A DNA stretch of 32,828 nucleotides from M3007 sp046155725 (GTDB lineage: Bacteria > Bacteroidota > Bacteroidia > Chitinophagales > Saprospiraceae): positions 1-32,828 of the forward strand of contig JBJXFT010000097.1 of assembly GCA_046155725.1 (NCBI GenBank), in the 5' to 3' direction. Under the pieces are notes generated by a model. It was not told where the DNA came from, did not search any database, and saw only the letters and a list, made by a program, of their open reading frames with translations. The position numbers were made by a program, and so were the translations under genes. This document shows positions 1 through 8,280 of this stretch, piece by piece. Position 1 is the first letter of the stretch, and each line of letters begins with the position of its first letter.

Positions 1-4
1 ATTT

Positions 5-2602
5 TTGCAAAAAATAAAACCCCTCTTGTTCGGCTATCCGCGCAAATCCGCGCAAACCCGCGCAATCCGCGTTGCAACCCTCTTGTTCGGCCTCGCCCTT
101 GGAATGGCCGCAACAGCATCGGCCCAAACGCCCGACACCATCCTGCCCTCGCTCGACTTCGCGCAGCAAAAGGACTACGAAATCGGTGGCGTGCGCGTGT
201 CGGGCACCCAATACGCCGACGCAAACACCCTCATCTCGCTCTCCGGCCTTAAGGTGGGCAACAAGGTGCGGGTGCCGGGCACGGACTTCAGCAAGGCCGT
301 GCGCACCCTCTGGAACCTCAAACTTTTCACCGACGTGCGCATCAACCAAGAGCGCACGGTGGGCGACAAGATTTTCCTCGAAATCGCCGTGCAAGAACTC
401 CCCCGCTACACGCGCCACTCCTTCGTGGGGGTGAAAAAAAGCAAGCACGACGACCTGAACGGCATCATCAACAAGTTCATCCAGAAAGGGGCCATCCTGA
501 CCGACAACGTGAAGGCCACGCTCGTGCACGAGTTGGAGGAACACTATGTGGAGAAGGGTTTCTTGAACGCCCATGTGAAAATCAATTCCTACCCAGACGA
601 GAAGGCGACCAATGCTTCGCGGCTGGAATTCGTGATTGCGAAGGGCAAAAAAATCAAGATTCAGGACATCCGCTTCAACGGCAACGACCATGTGAAATCG
701 CGGGTCTTGCGCAAAAAAATGAAGGAAACCCACCGAAAGCGCAGGATCTTCAAAAAATCGAAACTCGTGCGCGAACTCTACGAGGAGGACAAGCGAAAGA
801 TAGAAGCCTATTACAACAACATCGGGTACCGCGACGCGCGGGTGGCGAAAGACAGCATTTGGCGCACCAAAAAAGGCCGGCTCATGATCCAGATGGACAT
901 TGACGAAGGCAACCGCTACTACTTCCGCAACATCCGATGGAAGGGCAACACGCTCTACGAAACCAAGTATCTCGACCAAGTGCTGGGCATCAAAAAGGGC
1001 GATGTGTTCAACCAAGACCTGCTCGACGCGCGGCTTTCGTTCAGCCAAGACGGGCGCGACATTTCGTCGCTGTACCTCGACAACGGCTACCTGTTCTTCC
1101 GCGTTGACCCAGTAGAAACCGCCATCGAAAACGATTCCATTGACCTCGAACTCCGCATCTACGAAGGGCCGCAAGCGACCATTGACCGCGTGGTAATCAA
1201 AGGCAACGACCGCACCAACGAGCACGTCATCCGCCGCGAACTTTTCACCCGACCAGGCGACAAGTTCAGCCGTGCCGATATCATCCGCTCGCAGCGCGAA
1301 ATCGTGAACCTCGGCTACTTCAACCCCGAAGCGCTCGGCCTCAACACGCCGGTGAACGCTGAGCGCGGCACGGTAGACATCGAATACACGGTGGAGGAAA
1401 AACCCTCTGACCAACTCGAACTTTCGGCTGGCTACCAGCCCGCCACGGCATTCAGCCGGGGCGGCGTGATTGGCACTTTGGGCGTGACGTTCAACAACTT
1501 TTCCATCCGAAACATCAAAAACAGGGAGGCCTGGAACCCGCTCCCGCAAGGCGACGGGCAGCGTTTCAGCCTGCGCGGCCAAACGGCGGGCGACCGCTAC
1601 CAGTCCTACAATATCTCCTTCACCGAGCCATGGATGGGCGGCAAAAAACCCAACTCGCTCACGGTGGCAGGTTTTTACAACCGTTTTGCTTCGGGCTTTT
1701 CCGGCTCGGAGAGTTTCCAAAAACTCCAAATCCTGCAAGGCACCGTGGGCTTCGGCACGCGATTGAAAAAACCAGACGACAACTTCATTTTCCGCGCCGA
1801 TGCCGACATCCAGACGCTGAAACTCAGCAACGCCATCTCGTTCGCGTTCCGCGACGACTTGGGGCGCGTAGTGTCCGACGGCATTTTCCACAACTACAGC
1901 CTCGGCCTCACGCTGGCGCGCAACAGCATCAACGACCCGATTTTCCCCAAGCAAGGCTCGCTCATTTCGGTGAAAATGAACGCCACGCCGCCCTACTCGT
2001 GGTTCAAGAGCAAGGAATTTTACGAGACCGCACCCGTAGGCGAACTGTACGAGTATGTGGAATATCTGAAATGGCGCATAGACGCCGAGTGGTACACCAC
2101 GCTGGTGGGCAAACTCGTGCTGAAAACTTCGGCCAAAATCGGCATCCTCGGAAGGTGGAGCGACAAGACCAGCCTCAGCCCTTTCGAGCGTTTCGAGCTC
2201 GGCGGCGACGGCCTGAACAACCAAAACTTTGGACTCAACGCCCGCGACATTATCAGTCTGCGCGGCTACAATACGAGCGACATCATGGCCCGCTACCCTG
2301 GCGGCGCGGGCGTGTTCAATAAGTACACGGTGGAACTCCGGTACCCCATTTCGCTCAACCCGCAAAGCACGATTTTCGTGACCGCATTCGCTCAAGGCGG
2401 CAACGCTTGGGGCCGCGCCCGCGAGTTCAATCCATTCGACATCAAGCGCTCGGTGGGCATGGGCCTGCGCGTGTTCTTGCCCATGTTCGGTACGCTCGGC
2501 TTCGACTATGGCATCGGGATTGACAAGCCAGACCTTTACCCCAGTCGCAAAATCAAGGATTATGCGCGGTTCAGCATCATCTTGGGCTTTGAGCCAGATT
2601 GA
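5..2602 (+). CDS. bamA: BamA/Omp85 outer-membrane protein assembly factor
   Basis: This is the central barrel of the machine that inserts beta-barrel proteins into the outer membrane. The product has a signal peptide ending in ATASA-Q, several POTRA repeats (about residues 55-470), and a C-terminal Omp85 barrel. The barrel carries an LRGYN motif near residue 753, matching the conserved (V/L)RG(F/Y) loop-6 motif of the family. The length of about 865 residues fits Bacteroidota homologues. The 5' end is uncertain. The frame opens with a TTG at position 5 and the first in-frame ATG lies inside the signal peptide, so the true start may lie upstream of the window. It is followed after 2 bases by rsmE, suggesting co-transcription. 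The family call is secure; only the start is in doubt. Confidence 0.93.
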   Translation: MQKIKPLLFGYPRKSAQTRAIRVATLLFGLALGMAATASAQTPDTILPSLDFAQQKDYEIGGVRVSGTQYADANTLISLSGLKVGNKVRVPGTDFSKAVRTLWNLKLFTDVRINQERTVGDKIFLEIAVQELPRYTRHSFVGVKKSKHDDLNGIINKFIQKGAILTDNVKATLVHELEEHYVEKGFLNAHVKINSYPDEKATNASRLEFVIAKGKKIKIQDIRFNGNDHVKSRVLRKKMKETHRKRRIFKKSKLVRELYEEDKRKIEAYYNNIGYRDARVAKDSIWRTKKGRLMIQMDIDEGNRYYFRNIRWKGNTLYETKYLDQVLGIKKGDVFNQDLLDARLSFSQDGRDISSLYLDNGYLFFRVDPVETAIENDSIDLELRIYEGPQATIDRVVIKGNDRTNEHVIRRELFTRPGDKFSRADIIRSQREIVNLGYFNPEALGLNTPVNAERGTVDIEYTVEEKPSDQLELSAGYQPATAFSRGGVIGTLGVTFNNFSIRNIKNREAWNPLPQGDGQRFSLRGQTAGDRYQSYNISFTEPWMGGKKPNSLTVAGFYNRFASGFSGSESFQKLQILQGTVGFGTRLKKPDDNFIFRADADIQTLKLSNAISFAFRDDLGRVVSDGIFHNYSLGLTLARNSINDPIFPKQGSLISVKMNATPPYSWFKSKEFYETAPVGELYEYVEYLKWRIDAEWYTTLVGKLVLKTSAKIGILGRWSDKTSLSPFERFELGGDGLNNQNFGLNARDIISLRGYNTSDIMARYPGGAGVFNKYTVELRYPISLNPQSTIFVTAFAQGGNAWGRAREFNPFDIKRSVGMGLRVFLPMFGTLGFDYGIGIDKPDLYPSRKIKDYARFSIILGFEPD
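21..91 (+). repeat. Direct repeat and 10-bp units in the bamA signal-peptide coding region
   Basis: The 14-mer CCCTCTTGTTCGGC occurs at 21-34 and again at 78-91, exactly 57 bases (19 codons) apart, so both copies encode LLFG in the same frame. Between them lie about three and a half copies of a 10-base unit beginning CCGCGCAA (38-71). This looks like a small in-frame duplication within the exported leader. Confidence 0.6.
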
Positions 2603-2604
2603 CG

Positions 2605-3315
2605 ATGAACCAACTTTTCTACACACAAAAAATCGAGAATGGCTTTGCCGTTTTTGAAGAAGAGGAAGGCCGGCACCTGTCCACGGTGCTGCGCAAAAAA
2701 CCGGGCGAACTCCTGCAACTCACCGACGGCAAGGGTTTTTTCTACGAAGCCGAACTGGCCGATGCGGGCAAGCGACAGGTGCTTGCCCGCATCGTTTCCA
2801 AAACTGCCGCCCCGCCCCCGCGACCCGCCCGGCTCCACATCGGCATCGCGCCTACCAAACAGATGGAACGCTTCGAGTGGTTTTTGGAAAAAGCCACCGA
2901 AATCGGCGTGGACGAGATAACCCCCCTGCTTTGCCAGCGCTCCGAGCGCGACACTGTTCGGCTCGACCGTTTGGAAAAAATCCTCGTGTCGGCCATGAAG
3001 CAGTCCTTGCGGGCTTGGCTTCCCACGCTGAACGCGCCCGCCCGTTTTCAGGATTTTGCAAAAACACCAAGCGAGGCCCAAAAACGCCTCGCTTGGTGCA
3101 CTGACGAGCCTTTGCCCCACCTGCAAAACACGCTCTCGCCCAGACAAGATGCCGTGATAGCCATCGGCCCCGAGGGCGATTTTTCCCCCGAAGAAGTCCG
3201 GCTTGCGCTCGCCAACGGCTTTCAGGGCGTGAGCCTCGGCCAAGCGCGGCTGCGCACCGAGACGGCTGGGCTGCTGGCGGTGGGGGTTTTTAATTTGATG
3301 ATGGAGGGGGTTTGA
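2605..3315 (+). CDS. rsmE: 16S rRNA m3U1498 methyltransferase RsmE
   Basis: RsmE uses S-adenosylmethionine to methylate N3 of U1498 in 16S rRNA on the assembled 30S subunit. The product is 236 residues, the usual family length. The SPOUT-fold signatures are GPEGDFS (188-194) and LGQARLRTETA (211-221), the knotted cofactor-binding loop. The N-terminal portion (1-70) is the PUA-like RNA-binding domain. The ATG at 2605 lies 2 bases after the bamA stop codon and gives the standard MNQLFY start; an upstream in-frame TTG would overlap bamA and is not needed. LGQARLRTETA departs slightly from the commoner LGxRILRTETA, but the residues around the knot are kept. Confidence 0.95.
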   Translation: MNQLFYTQKIENGFAVFEEEEGRHLSTVLRKKPGELLQLTDGKGFFYEAELADAGKRQVLARIVSKTAAPPPRPARLHIGIAPTKQMERFEWFLEKATEIGVDEITPLLCQRSERDTVRLDRLEKILVSAMKQSLRAWLPTLNAPARFQDFAKTPSEAQKRLAWCTDEPLPHLQNTLSPRQDAVIAIGPEGDFSPEEVRLALANGFQGVSLGQARLRTETAGLLAVGVFNLMMEGV

Positions 3316-3331
3316 TTTATTCACCTTCTAA

Positions 3332-3424
3332 ATGAGCAAGTTTAATGAGCCGCGCATCGCCTACGAGTCCAACTACGGCACGACCATCATGCGCTTGGTG
3401 GAAAAAAAACTTGGGCATCTCTAG
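3332..3424 (+). other. Short 30-codon reading frame, possible gene remnant
   Basis: A 30-residue frame beginning MSKFNEPRIAYESNYG lies alone in the gap between rsmE and the convergent ATPase gene. Its composition looks protein-like, but there is no recognisable ribosome-binding site and I know no family for it. It could be the start of a truncated gene or chance. It is listed because the gap up to 5031 shows other signs of gene decay. Confidence 0.2.
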
Positions 3425-3465
3425 CTTAATTTTGAGTGCAAGTGATTTTGTCGGCGTTCCTAAAA

Positions 3466-4626
3466 TCAAAAAATCTCCAAAAACTGCTTTGGGCTAATTA
3501 TTTCCACGCCATTTTTTCCAGGGAAGGGTAGCTGCACCGGGCTGACGATAAAATTTTTGACCGTGTTCAAATCTGCCGCCACCTCGTAAAAACCTTTAGA
3601 TGCGGCAGGGGTCGTGTTGACTTTGCATTCGAGCAAGATTTCAGGCTTGCCCCCATTGGTCAGGACAAAATCAACCTCTGCCCCTTCATGCGTTCGGTAA
3701 AAAAACGCCTCCCACCCAGCCGGCAGCAGCGGCAGCAATTGTTGCAGCACAAAAGTCTCCCAAGATGCGCCCAACGCCGGGTTGCCCAGCAAGGCTGGAT
3801 AGTTCTGGATATTCAAGAGGGAATGCAAAATGCCCGTGTCTCGCAGATAGATTTTTGGGGTTTTTACCAGCCGCTTGCCCAGATTGGTGGCAAAAGGCAT
3901 CAGCCTTTGCATCAAATAAGCCGATTCGAAGTAATCAAGGTACCGATTGAGCGTAGCGTTGTTCAGCCCAATGGCATTTGTGAGCGATTCCTTGTTGAGC
4001 ATTTGCCCGTTGAGGTGCGCCAGCATGGTCCAAAGCCGACGAAGCAAAACAGAGTCCGCTTTCAAGCCGAGCATCGGAAAATCGCGCTCCACATAGCTGC
4101 GCACAAAACTTTGCCGCCAATCAAGGCTGTCGCGCTCATCTGGGGCGAAAAGCGATTCGGGAAAGCCGCCCCGCAGCCAAAGCGTTTCCCAAGCGACCAT
4201 AGGCGGCAGTTCGGGCAAGGCGAACGGCTGCATTTCCAAATAAGCGATGCGCCCGGCGAGCGTTTCTGAGGAATGCTGGATGAGTTCGGGGGAGGCAGAA
4301 CCCAACAGAATGAAGCGCCCTGGCTCGCGCCGCTTGTCCGTCAAAGCGCGGAGCGTGGTGAAAATCCCCGGCAGCCGCTGCACCTCGTCGAGGATAACGG
4401 TGTGGTCTTCCAAGCGTTCGAGCAAGCGCACGGGTTCTTGCAAGGCAGCCCAATTTTCAGGGTATTCCAAATCGAAGTATTGGGTGGGCTTGGGCAGTTG
4501 AGCGGCAAGTTGCTTGGCCAAAGTCGTTTTGCCGACCTGCCGAGGGCCAACGATGCCAATTATCGGAAACCGCCCAGCAAGGCGCAAGGCTTCTGATTCG
4601 AGCAGGCGTGGAAAAATGTTTGACAT
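3466..4626 (-). CDS. AAA_14/DUF4143 ATP-binding protein
   Basis: The 386-residue product belongs to the large archaeal/bacterial ATPase family with an N-terminal AAA_14 domain and a C-terminal DUF4143 domain. Visible motifs are Walker A GPRQVGKTT (27-35), Walker B VILDE (77-81) and a sensor-like GSAS (109-112). The C-terminal half has a restriction-endonuclease-like set: E290 (GASWETF), D319 (EVDF) and E333-x-K335 (ECK). The biological role of the family is unsettled; members are typical of accessory, mobile regions. The gene is a single unit, convergent with rsmE. An inverted repeat lies immediately upstream of its ATG, which might be an operator. The start at 4626 is the only sensible ATG. 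Confidence 0.85.
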   Translation of the reverse strand: MSNIFPRLLESEALRLAGRFPIIGIVGPRQVGKTTLAKQLAAQLPKPTQYFDLEYPENWAALQEPVRLLERLEDHTVILDEVQRLPGIFTTLRALTDKRREPGRFILLGSASPELIQHSSETLAGRIAYLEMQPFALPELPPMVAWETLWLRGGFPESLFAPDERDSLDWRQSFVRSYVERDFPMLGLKADSVLLRRLWTMLAHLNGQMLNKESLTNAIGLNNATLNRYLDYFESAYLMQRLMPFATNLGKRLVKTPKIYLRDTGILHSLLNIQNYPALLGNPALGASWETFVLQQLLPLLPAGWEAFFYRTHEGAEVDFVLTNGGKPEILLECKVNTTPAASKGFYEVAADLNTVKNFIVSPVQLPFPGKNGVEIISPKQFLEIF

Positions 4627-4627
4627 G

Positions 4628-4675
4628 TTTTACCCTGAAAATTTAGTGGTCGAGTAAGAAAATTTCAGGGTAAAA
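4628..4675. repeat. 13-bp inverted repeat just upstream of the AAA/DUF4143 gene
   Basis: TTTTACCCTGAAA (4628-4640) and its reverse complement (4663-4675) flank a 22-base spacer. The inner arm abuts the ATG at 4626 with only a single base between, so it lies across the expected promoter and leader. It could be an operator for a dimeric repressor or an mRNA hairpin that masks the start codon. Confidence 0.55.
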
Positions 4676-4775
4676 GTAGGCCGCTCCAAGTTGTTTTTTA
4701 AAAAAAATGCTTCCGTCGGGTGGGCAGTAATGAGGCCACTCAGTGTACCTTGACCCTGATTTTGAGTGTAAATAA

Positions 4776-4931
4776 CTCCGCAAGTTTCGGGGTGCCAGCC
4801 CCCTGCTCATGTCGGTGTTGCACGGCCAGTACGCGATTCGGGTATGTTGCGCCAATCACCGCAGCCGCAAATCAGATTTTGAGGCGTTGGTAATGGATGT
4901 TTTGAGGATTGGCCGAGAATTGTCAAAATGA
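4776..4931 (+). pseudogene. C-terminal remnant of a PLP-dependent (group II) decarboxylase
   Basis: An open stretch ending in TGA at 4929-4931 encodes a tail containing HGQYAIRVCCANHRS followed by DFEALVMDVLRIGREL. This matches my knowledge of the last 40 or so residues of aromatic-amino-acid/glutamate-type decarboxylases, where a (G)xYxLRVxxxNxRT segment is followed by a helix ending in (I/L)GxEL. The frame is closed upstream by a TAA at 4773-4775, so no catalytic part remains. The first ATG in the frame is at 4809, giving 40 codons. The fragment suggests that a larger gene was deleted here. The identification rests on a short motif only. Confidence 0.5.
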
Positions 4932-5031
4932 CTGAACTAAGTACGTCGCCTAAATTAGTTTAGCCTAAAATGTGCGGCATCTTGTAGGGAATTAGCACAT
5001 TAGCAGATTGGCTGATTATCACATTCTACTT

Positions 5032-6051
5032 ATGAACCTTACCCTCCTCCACCAACTCGTCGCCGACCACTATATCCACGCCCAGAAGCACCCGACGGCG
5101 GACTTGTGGATTTACAACTACGCCGCCAAAACGCAGTACGAACAACTCTGGAACGAGGTCACGCTGGCCTGCCGGGGCCTCATCTTGGACGGCCAGGGCC
5201 AAGTGGCGGCTCGGCCTTTCGCCAAGTTTTTCAACCTCGCGGAACATGAGCCTTCGCAACTGCCCGACGAGCCATTTGAGGTTTTTGAAAAAATGGACGG
5301 CTCGCTCGGTATTCTGTATTGGGTGGACGACCGACCGTTTATCGCCACACGCGGCAGCTTCAGCAGCGAGCAGGCGCAACACGCCACCGCGCTGTTGCAC
5401 GAACGGTACGCCACCATTTTCCCCAAACTGCGCCGCGATGCGACCTACCTTTTTGAAATCATTTACCCCGAAAACCGCATCGTGGTGGACTACGGCCCGA
5501 CCGACGACCTCCATCTGCTCGGCATCATAGACAACGCCACCGGCCAAGACCGGCCCACCGATCCCGACCTCGGTTTCCCGCTCCCGACCCGCCACGAGGG
5601 GCTGACCGACTGGCGCCACCTTCACCATGCTCCCAATGCGACCAACCGCGAGGGCTTTGTGCTGCGCTTCCAAAGCGGCTTGCGGGTGAAAGTCAAGTTC
5701 GAGGAATACGTGCGCCTGCACCGCCTGGTGACGGGCGCTTCCAACGTCACCATCTGGGAGCATCTCGCCGCCGAGCGCCCGCTGGATGAGTTGTTGGAGC
5801 GGGTGCCGGATGAGTTCTACGCTTGGGTGCAGCAGGTGGTGGCCGAGTTGCAAGGCGAGTTTGCCGCCATAGAAACCGAGTGCCGAGCCGCCTTCAAAAC
5901 CTTCGATACCCGCAAGGAAACGGCACTGTATTTCTTGACGCAGCCGCACCCACCGGTGCTTTTCGCCATGCTGGACGGGAAGGACTACGCGGGAGCGATT
6001 TGGAAATTGGTGAAGCCACGGTGGCGGAAGGCGTGGCGGGTGGAGGTGTGA
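5032..6051 (+). CDS. T4 Rnl1-like RNA ligase
   Basis: The 339-residue product is an ATP-dependent RNA ligase of the T4 RnlA/Rnl1 type, which joins a 5'-phosphate end to a 3'-OH RNA end, usually in repair of cleaved tRNA. The nucleotidyltransferase motifs appear in order: upstream RPFAKFFNLAE (61-71), motif I EKMDG with adenylated Lys87, a motif III-like FEIIYPENRIVVDY (141-154), motif IV EGFVLRF (207-213), and motif V VKVKFEEY with Lys220 and Lys222. The ATG at 5032 is preferred over the TTG 24 bases upstream because it starts directly at the conserved N-terminal helix. No polynucleotide kinase gene is adjacent. Such genes occur in phages and in scattered Bacteroidota, so transfer is plausible. 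The gene is of high GC, unlike the operon that follows. Confidence 0.88.
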   Translation: MNLTLLHQLVADHYIHAQKHPTADLWIYNYAAKTQYEQLWNEVTLACRGLILDGQGQVAARPFAKFFNLAEHEPSQLPDEPFEVFEKMDGSLGILYWVDDRPFIATRGSFSSEQAQHATALLHERYATIFPKLRRDATYLFEIIYPENRIVVDYGPTDDLHLLGIIDNATGQDRPTDPDLGFPLPTRHEGLTDWRHLHHAPNATNREGFVLRFQSGLRVKVKFEEYVRLHRLVTGASNVTIWEHLAAERPLDELLERVPDEFYAWVQQVVAELQGEFAAIETECRAAFKTFDTRKETALYFLTQPHPPVLFAMLDGKDYAGAIWKLVKPRWRKAWRVEV

Positions 6052-6256
6052 GGGGGCGAACTTTGCTGCGGGGAGAAATGGCAAGGGTTAATTTTTCAAG
6101 GTCGCTTGATGCGAGCTTTTTCCTGAGGCCTACAGTGGTGACGCTGGCGAAAGGGTATGTTTGTAAAATAAAAAGCAGGGGAATTGGATTTGAGTCTTGT
6201 GCCAGCACTTTGGATTTATTTTCGGCAGTCTAAAACGAGTTAGGAGAAGCGAAAGG

Positions 6257-7138
6257 TCATTCCAAAGACAAAGTAACCAAACGGATTTTTTCAATCCACG
6301 CACGGACGCTGTTCGGCACTTCTGCTTCATTATCCAAATGATAACCATGATAGATATTTTCTGGTGTTTCGTTCTCGAACGGAAATTCCATGTATTGGCT
6401 ATGAGCAACATCAAAGTTGTAAAGTTTGGCCGTCTTATTGTCTCCAATGGCCGTCTGCAATAACACATGGGCTTCTGCTTCTGAGCAACGCAGCGGAGAG
6501 ACTTTTTCTCCTTTGTTATATCTTACGCCAAGCCCGTTTTCGCCATGTTTGGGGTTTTTGATAAATTTTCGTGGCCTGCGGTTCTTGTTCAGCCAATTGA
6601 AGGCTTGTGCCAAGCCGTACACATACTCTATTAAAACAAATTTTGGCAATTGGGCATCTTGGTTGCTGTCCTTAAAAACAGGGATTATGGGAGCGTTGCT
6701 GTGATTTGTGTCGCCCAAAGTCAATGCAAGAAATTTGGCTGCGCCAGCGGAAGCGAGGCTACGCTCGGCAATTTCAGCAAGGATGCTCACATTCTCAGGG
6801 TGTACGCGAGATTCTTGATAATGCCAAGAGAAATAACTGCTTTGATGATCCACTTGGCTTTCATCCTGCACATCCGGGTAATCGCGCAGCAGTAAACGCA
6901 ATGCCGTAGTCGGATTTGTCAGGCGACTTTGATCATCATGCAATTCTTTAAGGTGATTTAAGGCACCGCTTACGTCGCGGCTATCGAAGAATACCGCTAC
7001 GTCCTTGTCGGTTTGCAGGAAAGCAATCAGGTTGCTTAAATCTTCAAGGAGTTGTTCCAGCTGCACAGCATCTTCTGCAAGATTGAGCAGCACGTCTTGT
7101 TCTTGTGAATGCAGGTACAAGAAAAAATTCAGCTTCAT
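6257..7138 (-). CDS. Unknown protein, third gene of the DUF262/ATPase operon
   Basis: The 293-residue product is not recognised. The N-terminal half (1-115) is helix-rich and acidic. The middle (150-215) has a hydrophobic patch IEYVYGLAQAFNWL followed by a basic run NRRPRKFIKNPKHGENG. The C-terminal 80 residues look like a compact module: SEAEAHVLLQTAIGD, then LYNFD, YMEFPFE and NIYHGYHLDN. The histidine-rich YHGYH is the most striking motif, but I cannot assign chemistry to it. No signal peptide or membrane segment is visible. The ATG lies 11 bases after the ATPase stop codon, so it is the last gene of the three-gene minus-strand operon. Base composition is AT-rich like its two partners. It could be an effector, a substrate-recognition partner or an immunity component. 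Confidence 0.75.
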   Translation of the reverse strand: MKLNFFLYLHSQEQDVLLNLAEDAVQLEQLLEDLSNLIAFLQTDKDVAVFFDSRDVSGALNHLKELHDDQSRLTNPTTALRLLLRDYPDVQDESQVDHQSSYFSWHYQESRVHPENVSILAEIAERSLASAGAAKFLALTLGDTNHSNAPIIPVFKDSNQDAQLPKFVLIEYVYGLAQAFNWLNKNRRPRKFIKNPKHGENGLGVRYNKGEKVSPLRCSEAEAHVLLQTAIGDNKTAKLYNFDVAHSQYMEFPFENETPENIYHGYHLDNEAEVPNSVRAWIEKIRLVTLSLE

Positions 7139-7149
7139 TGGAAAGTTAG

Positions 7150-8280
7150 TTAAAAGCCCATCAAGGCTTGGAGGTCTTGGTCAATTTGGTCAAAAAAACC
7201 GACTGGCGGAGCATAAATTTTGCCTTCTGGAGAAACCGGCACGGCATCTAGGTGCGTAGTGGTCTGGCCTCTAGCGCGTTGGAAGTAATAGATACGCACC
7301 TGTTCATGGCTGATACCGGGCCTGCCTTTGGAAAAATGTTTGACTGCCACTTGAATGCCATTGATAATATGGTCGCTGTGCGTTTCCAGGAATATCTGGA
7401 CACCTGCTTGGGCCGCCAAAGCGATGAGCTGGGCTAGTTTGGCTTGCCCATAAGGGTGAATATGAGCCTCTGGATTTTCTAGAATGACAATGCTGCCTTT
7501 GGGAGCAGCAAGAATAGCAATGATAACCGGCAGCACGTAAGGAATACCAAAACCTACATTTTCGGGTTTGAATTCGGAAGTGTACCCGTGTTCGGCTTCG
7601 AACTGAAAGCGTAATTGCAAAACGTTCTGATCTTGATTGTCCCGGATAACGGTGCGAACACCCGGACTTATTTCACTGAGCCAAGCATCCGTTTGCGCGC
7701 GTAGCGAGTCGTCGACTTCTTGGGGGTGCTTGAGGCTTTCAGAAATTACTTTTTCCTGCTGCCCATAATATTGCAAAAAATGAACTGCAAACTCGCCGCC
7801 GCCTTTTTTTTCCGAGATTTGGCGGTTGATTTCCACTTGAAGCGTATCGCGCTGGTGTAGCTCAAATGAACTGATGTGTTCGGCACTGACATACTGAAAA
7901 TTGTTGTTAAAAAGGCTGCAAGAGGCAAAGTGTTTCTCATCAGGTGACGGCGTAGTCAAAGCAAGAAAATTGGCGGACAGGCTTTTTTCAAATTTCCAGG
8001 ATAAATTGATAGTCCCATCCAGTTGCAATTCAAAGCTAATGTTGTCGCCTTTGGAATTCAAGGCATCGGCTCCGGTGCCTATCTCTACCAACTCACCATT
8101 GAGCAGCAGTCCATTGTGTAAGGAGTTGTTTTTCAGATAAGATTGACGCAGCAGCAGCAAGGCTTGTATAGCCGATGACTTGCCCACACCGTTGAGTCCG
8201 GTAAAGACGTTCAGGTTGGCAAGTGGTAATTCAGCCAGCGTGTGAGCTTTGAAATTGCGAATGGTCAGGTGTGTGATCAT
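7150..8280 (-). CDS. AAA15/OLD-like ATPase with DUF3696-type C-terminus
   Basis: The 376-residue product is an ABC/SMC-type ATPase of the kind found in many defence operons. It has Walker A GLNGVGKSS (28-36), an ABC-signature-like region NVGFGIPYVLP (241-251), Walker B VILENPEAHIHP (265-276) and the ETHSDHI switch (299-305). The tail VPVSPEGKIYAPPVGFFDQ (347-365) matches the DUF3696 pattern as I know it. No TOPRIM or HNH nuclease domain is visible, so any cutting activity must lie in a partner. The ATG at 8280 overlaps the TGA of the DUF262 gene as ATGA, which implies translational coupling; a longer frame from a TTG at 8307 would sit inside that gene. The assignment of the ATPase fold is firm, while the role in defence is inferred from context. 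Confidence 0.87.
   Translation of the reverse strand: MITHLTIRNFKAHTLAELPLANLNVFTGLNGVGKSSAIQALLLLRQSYLKNNSLHNGLLLNGELVEIGTGADALNSKGDNISFELQLDGTINLSWKFEKSLSANFLALTTPSPDEKHFASCSLFNNNFQYVSAEHISSFELHQRDTLQVEINRQISEKKGGGEFAVHFLQYYGQQEKVISESLKHPQEVDDSLRAQTDAWLSEISPGVRTVIRDNQDQNVLQLRFQFEAEHGYTSEFKPENVGFGIPYVLPVIIAILAAPKGSIVILENPEAHIHPYGQAKLAQLIALAAQAGVQIFLETHSDHIINGIQVAVKHFSKGRPGISHEQVRIYYFQRARGQTTTHLDAVPVSPEGKIYAPPVGFFDQIDQDLQALMGF

Larger units (their letters stand above)
4627..5031. other. 405-bp stretch without an intact gene
   Basis: This gap separates the divergent AAA/DUF4143 gene and the RNA ligase gene. It holds the 13-bp inverted repeat at its left edge and the decarboxylase-like tail at 4776-4931. 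The last 100 bases are AT-rich and probably contain the RNA ligase promoter, although no clear TAnnTTTG box is seen. A 70-codon frame on the minus strand (4643-4855) has no protein-like features. Confidence 0.5.

Noticed and set aside
5026..6084. 352-codon minus-strand frame opposite the RNA ligase
   Set aside because: The plus strand has all ligase motifs in order; the antisense product is unstructured and His/Val-rich without a family match.
6052..6256. Search for a small gene between the RNA ligase and the trio
   Set aside because: The frames here are extensions of shadow frames from neighbouring genes; no start signals or protein-like stretch is seen.
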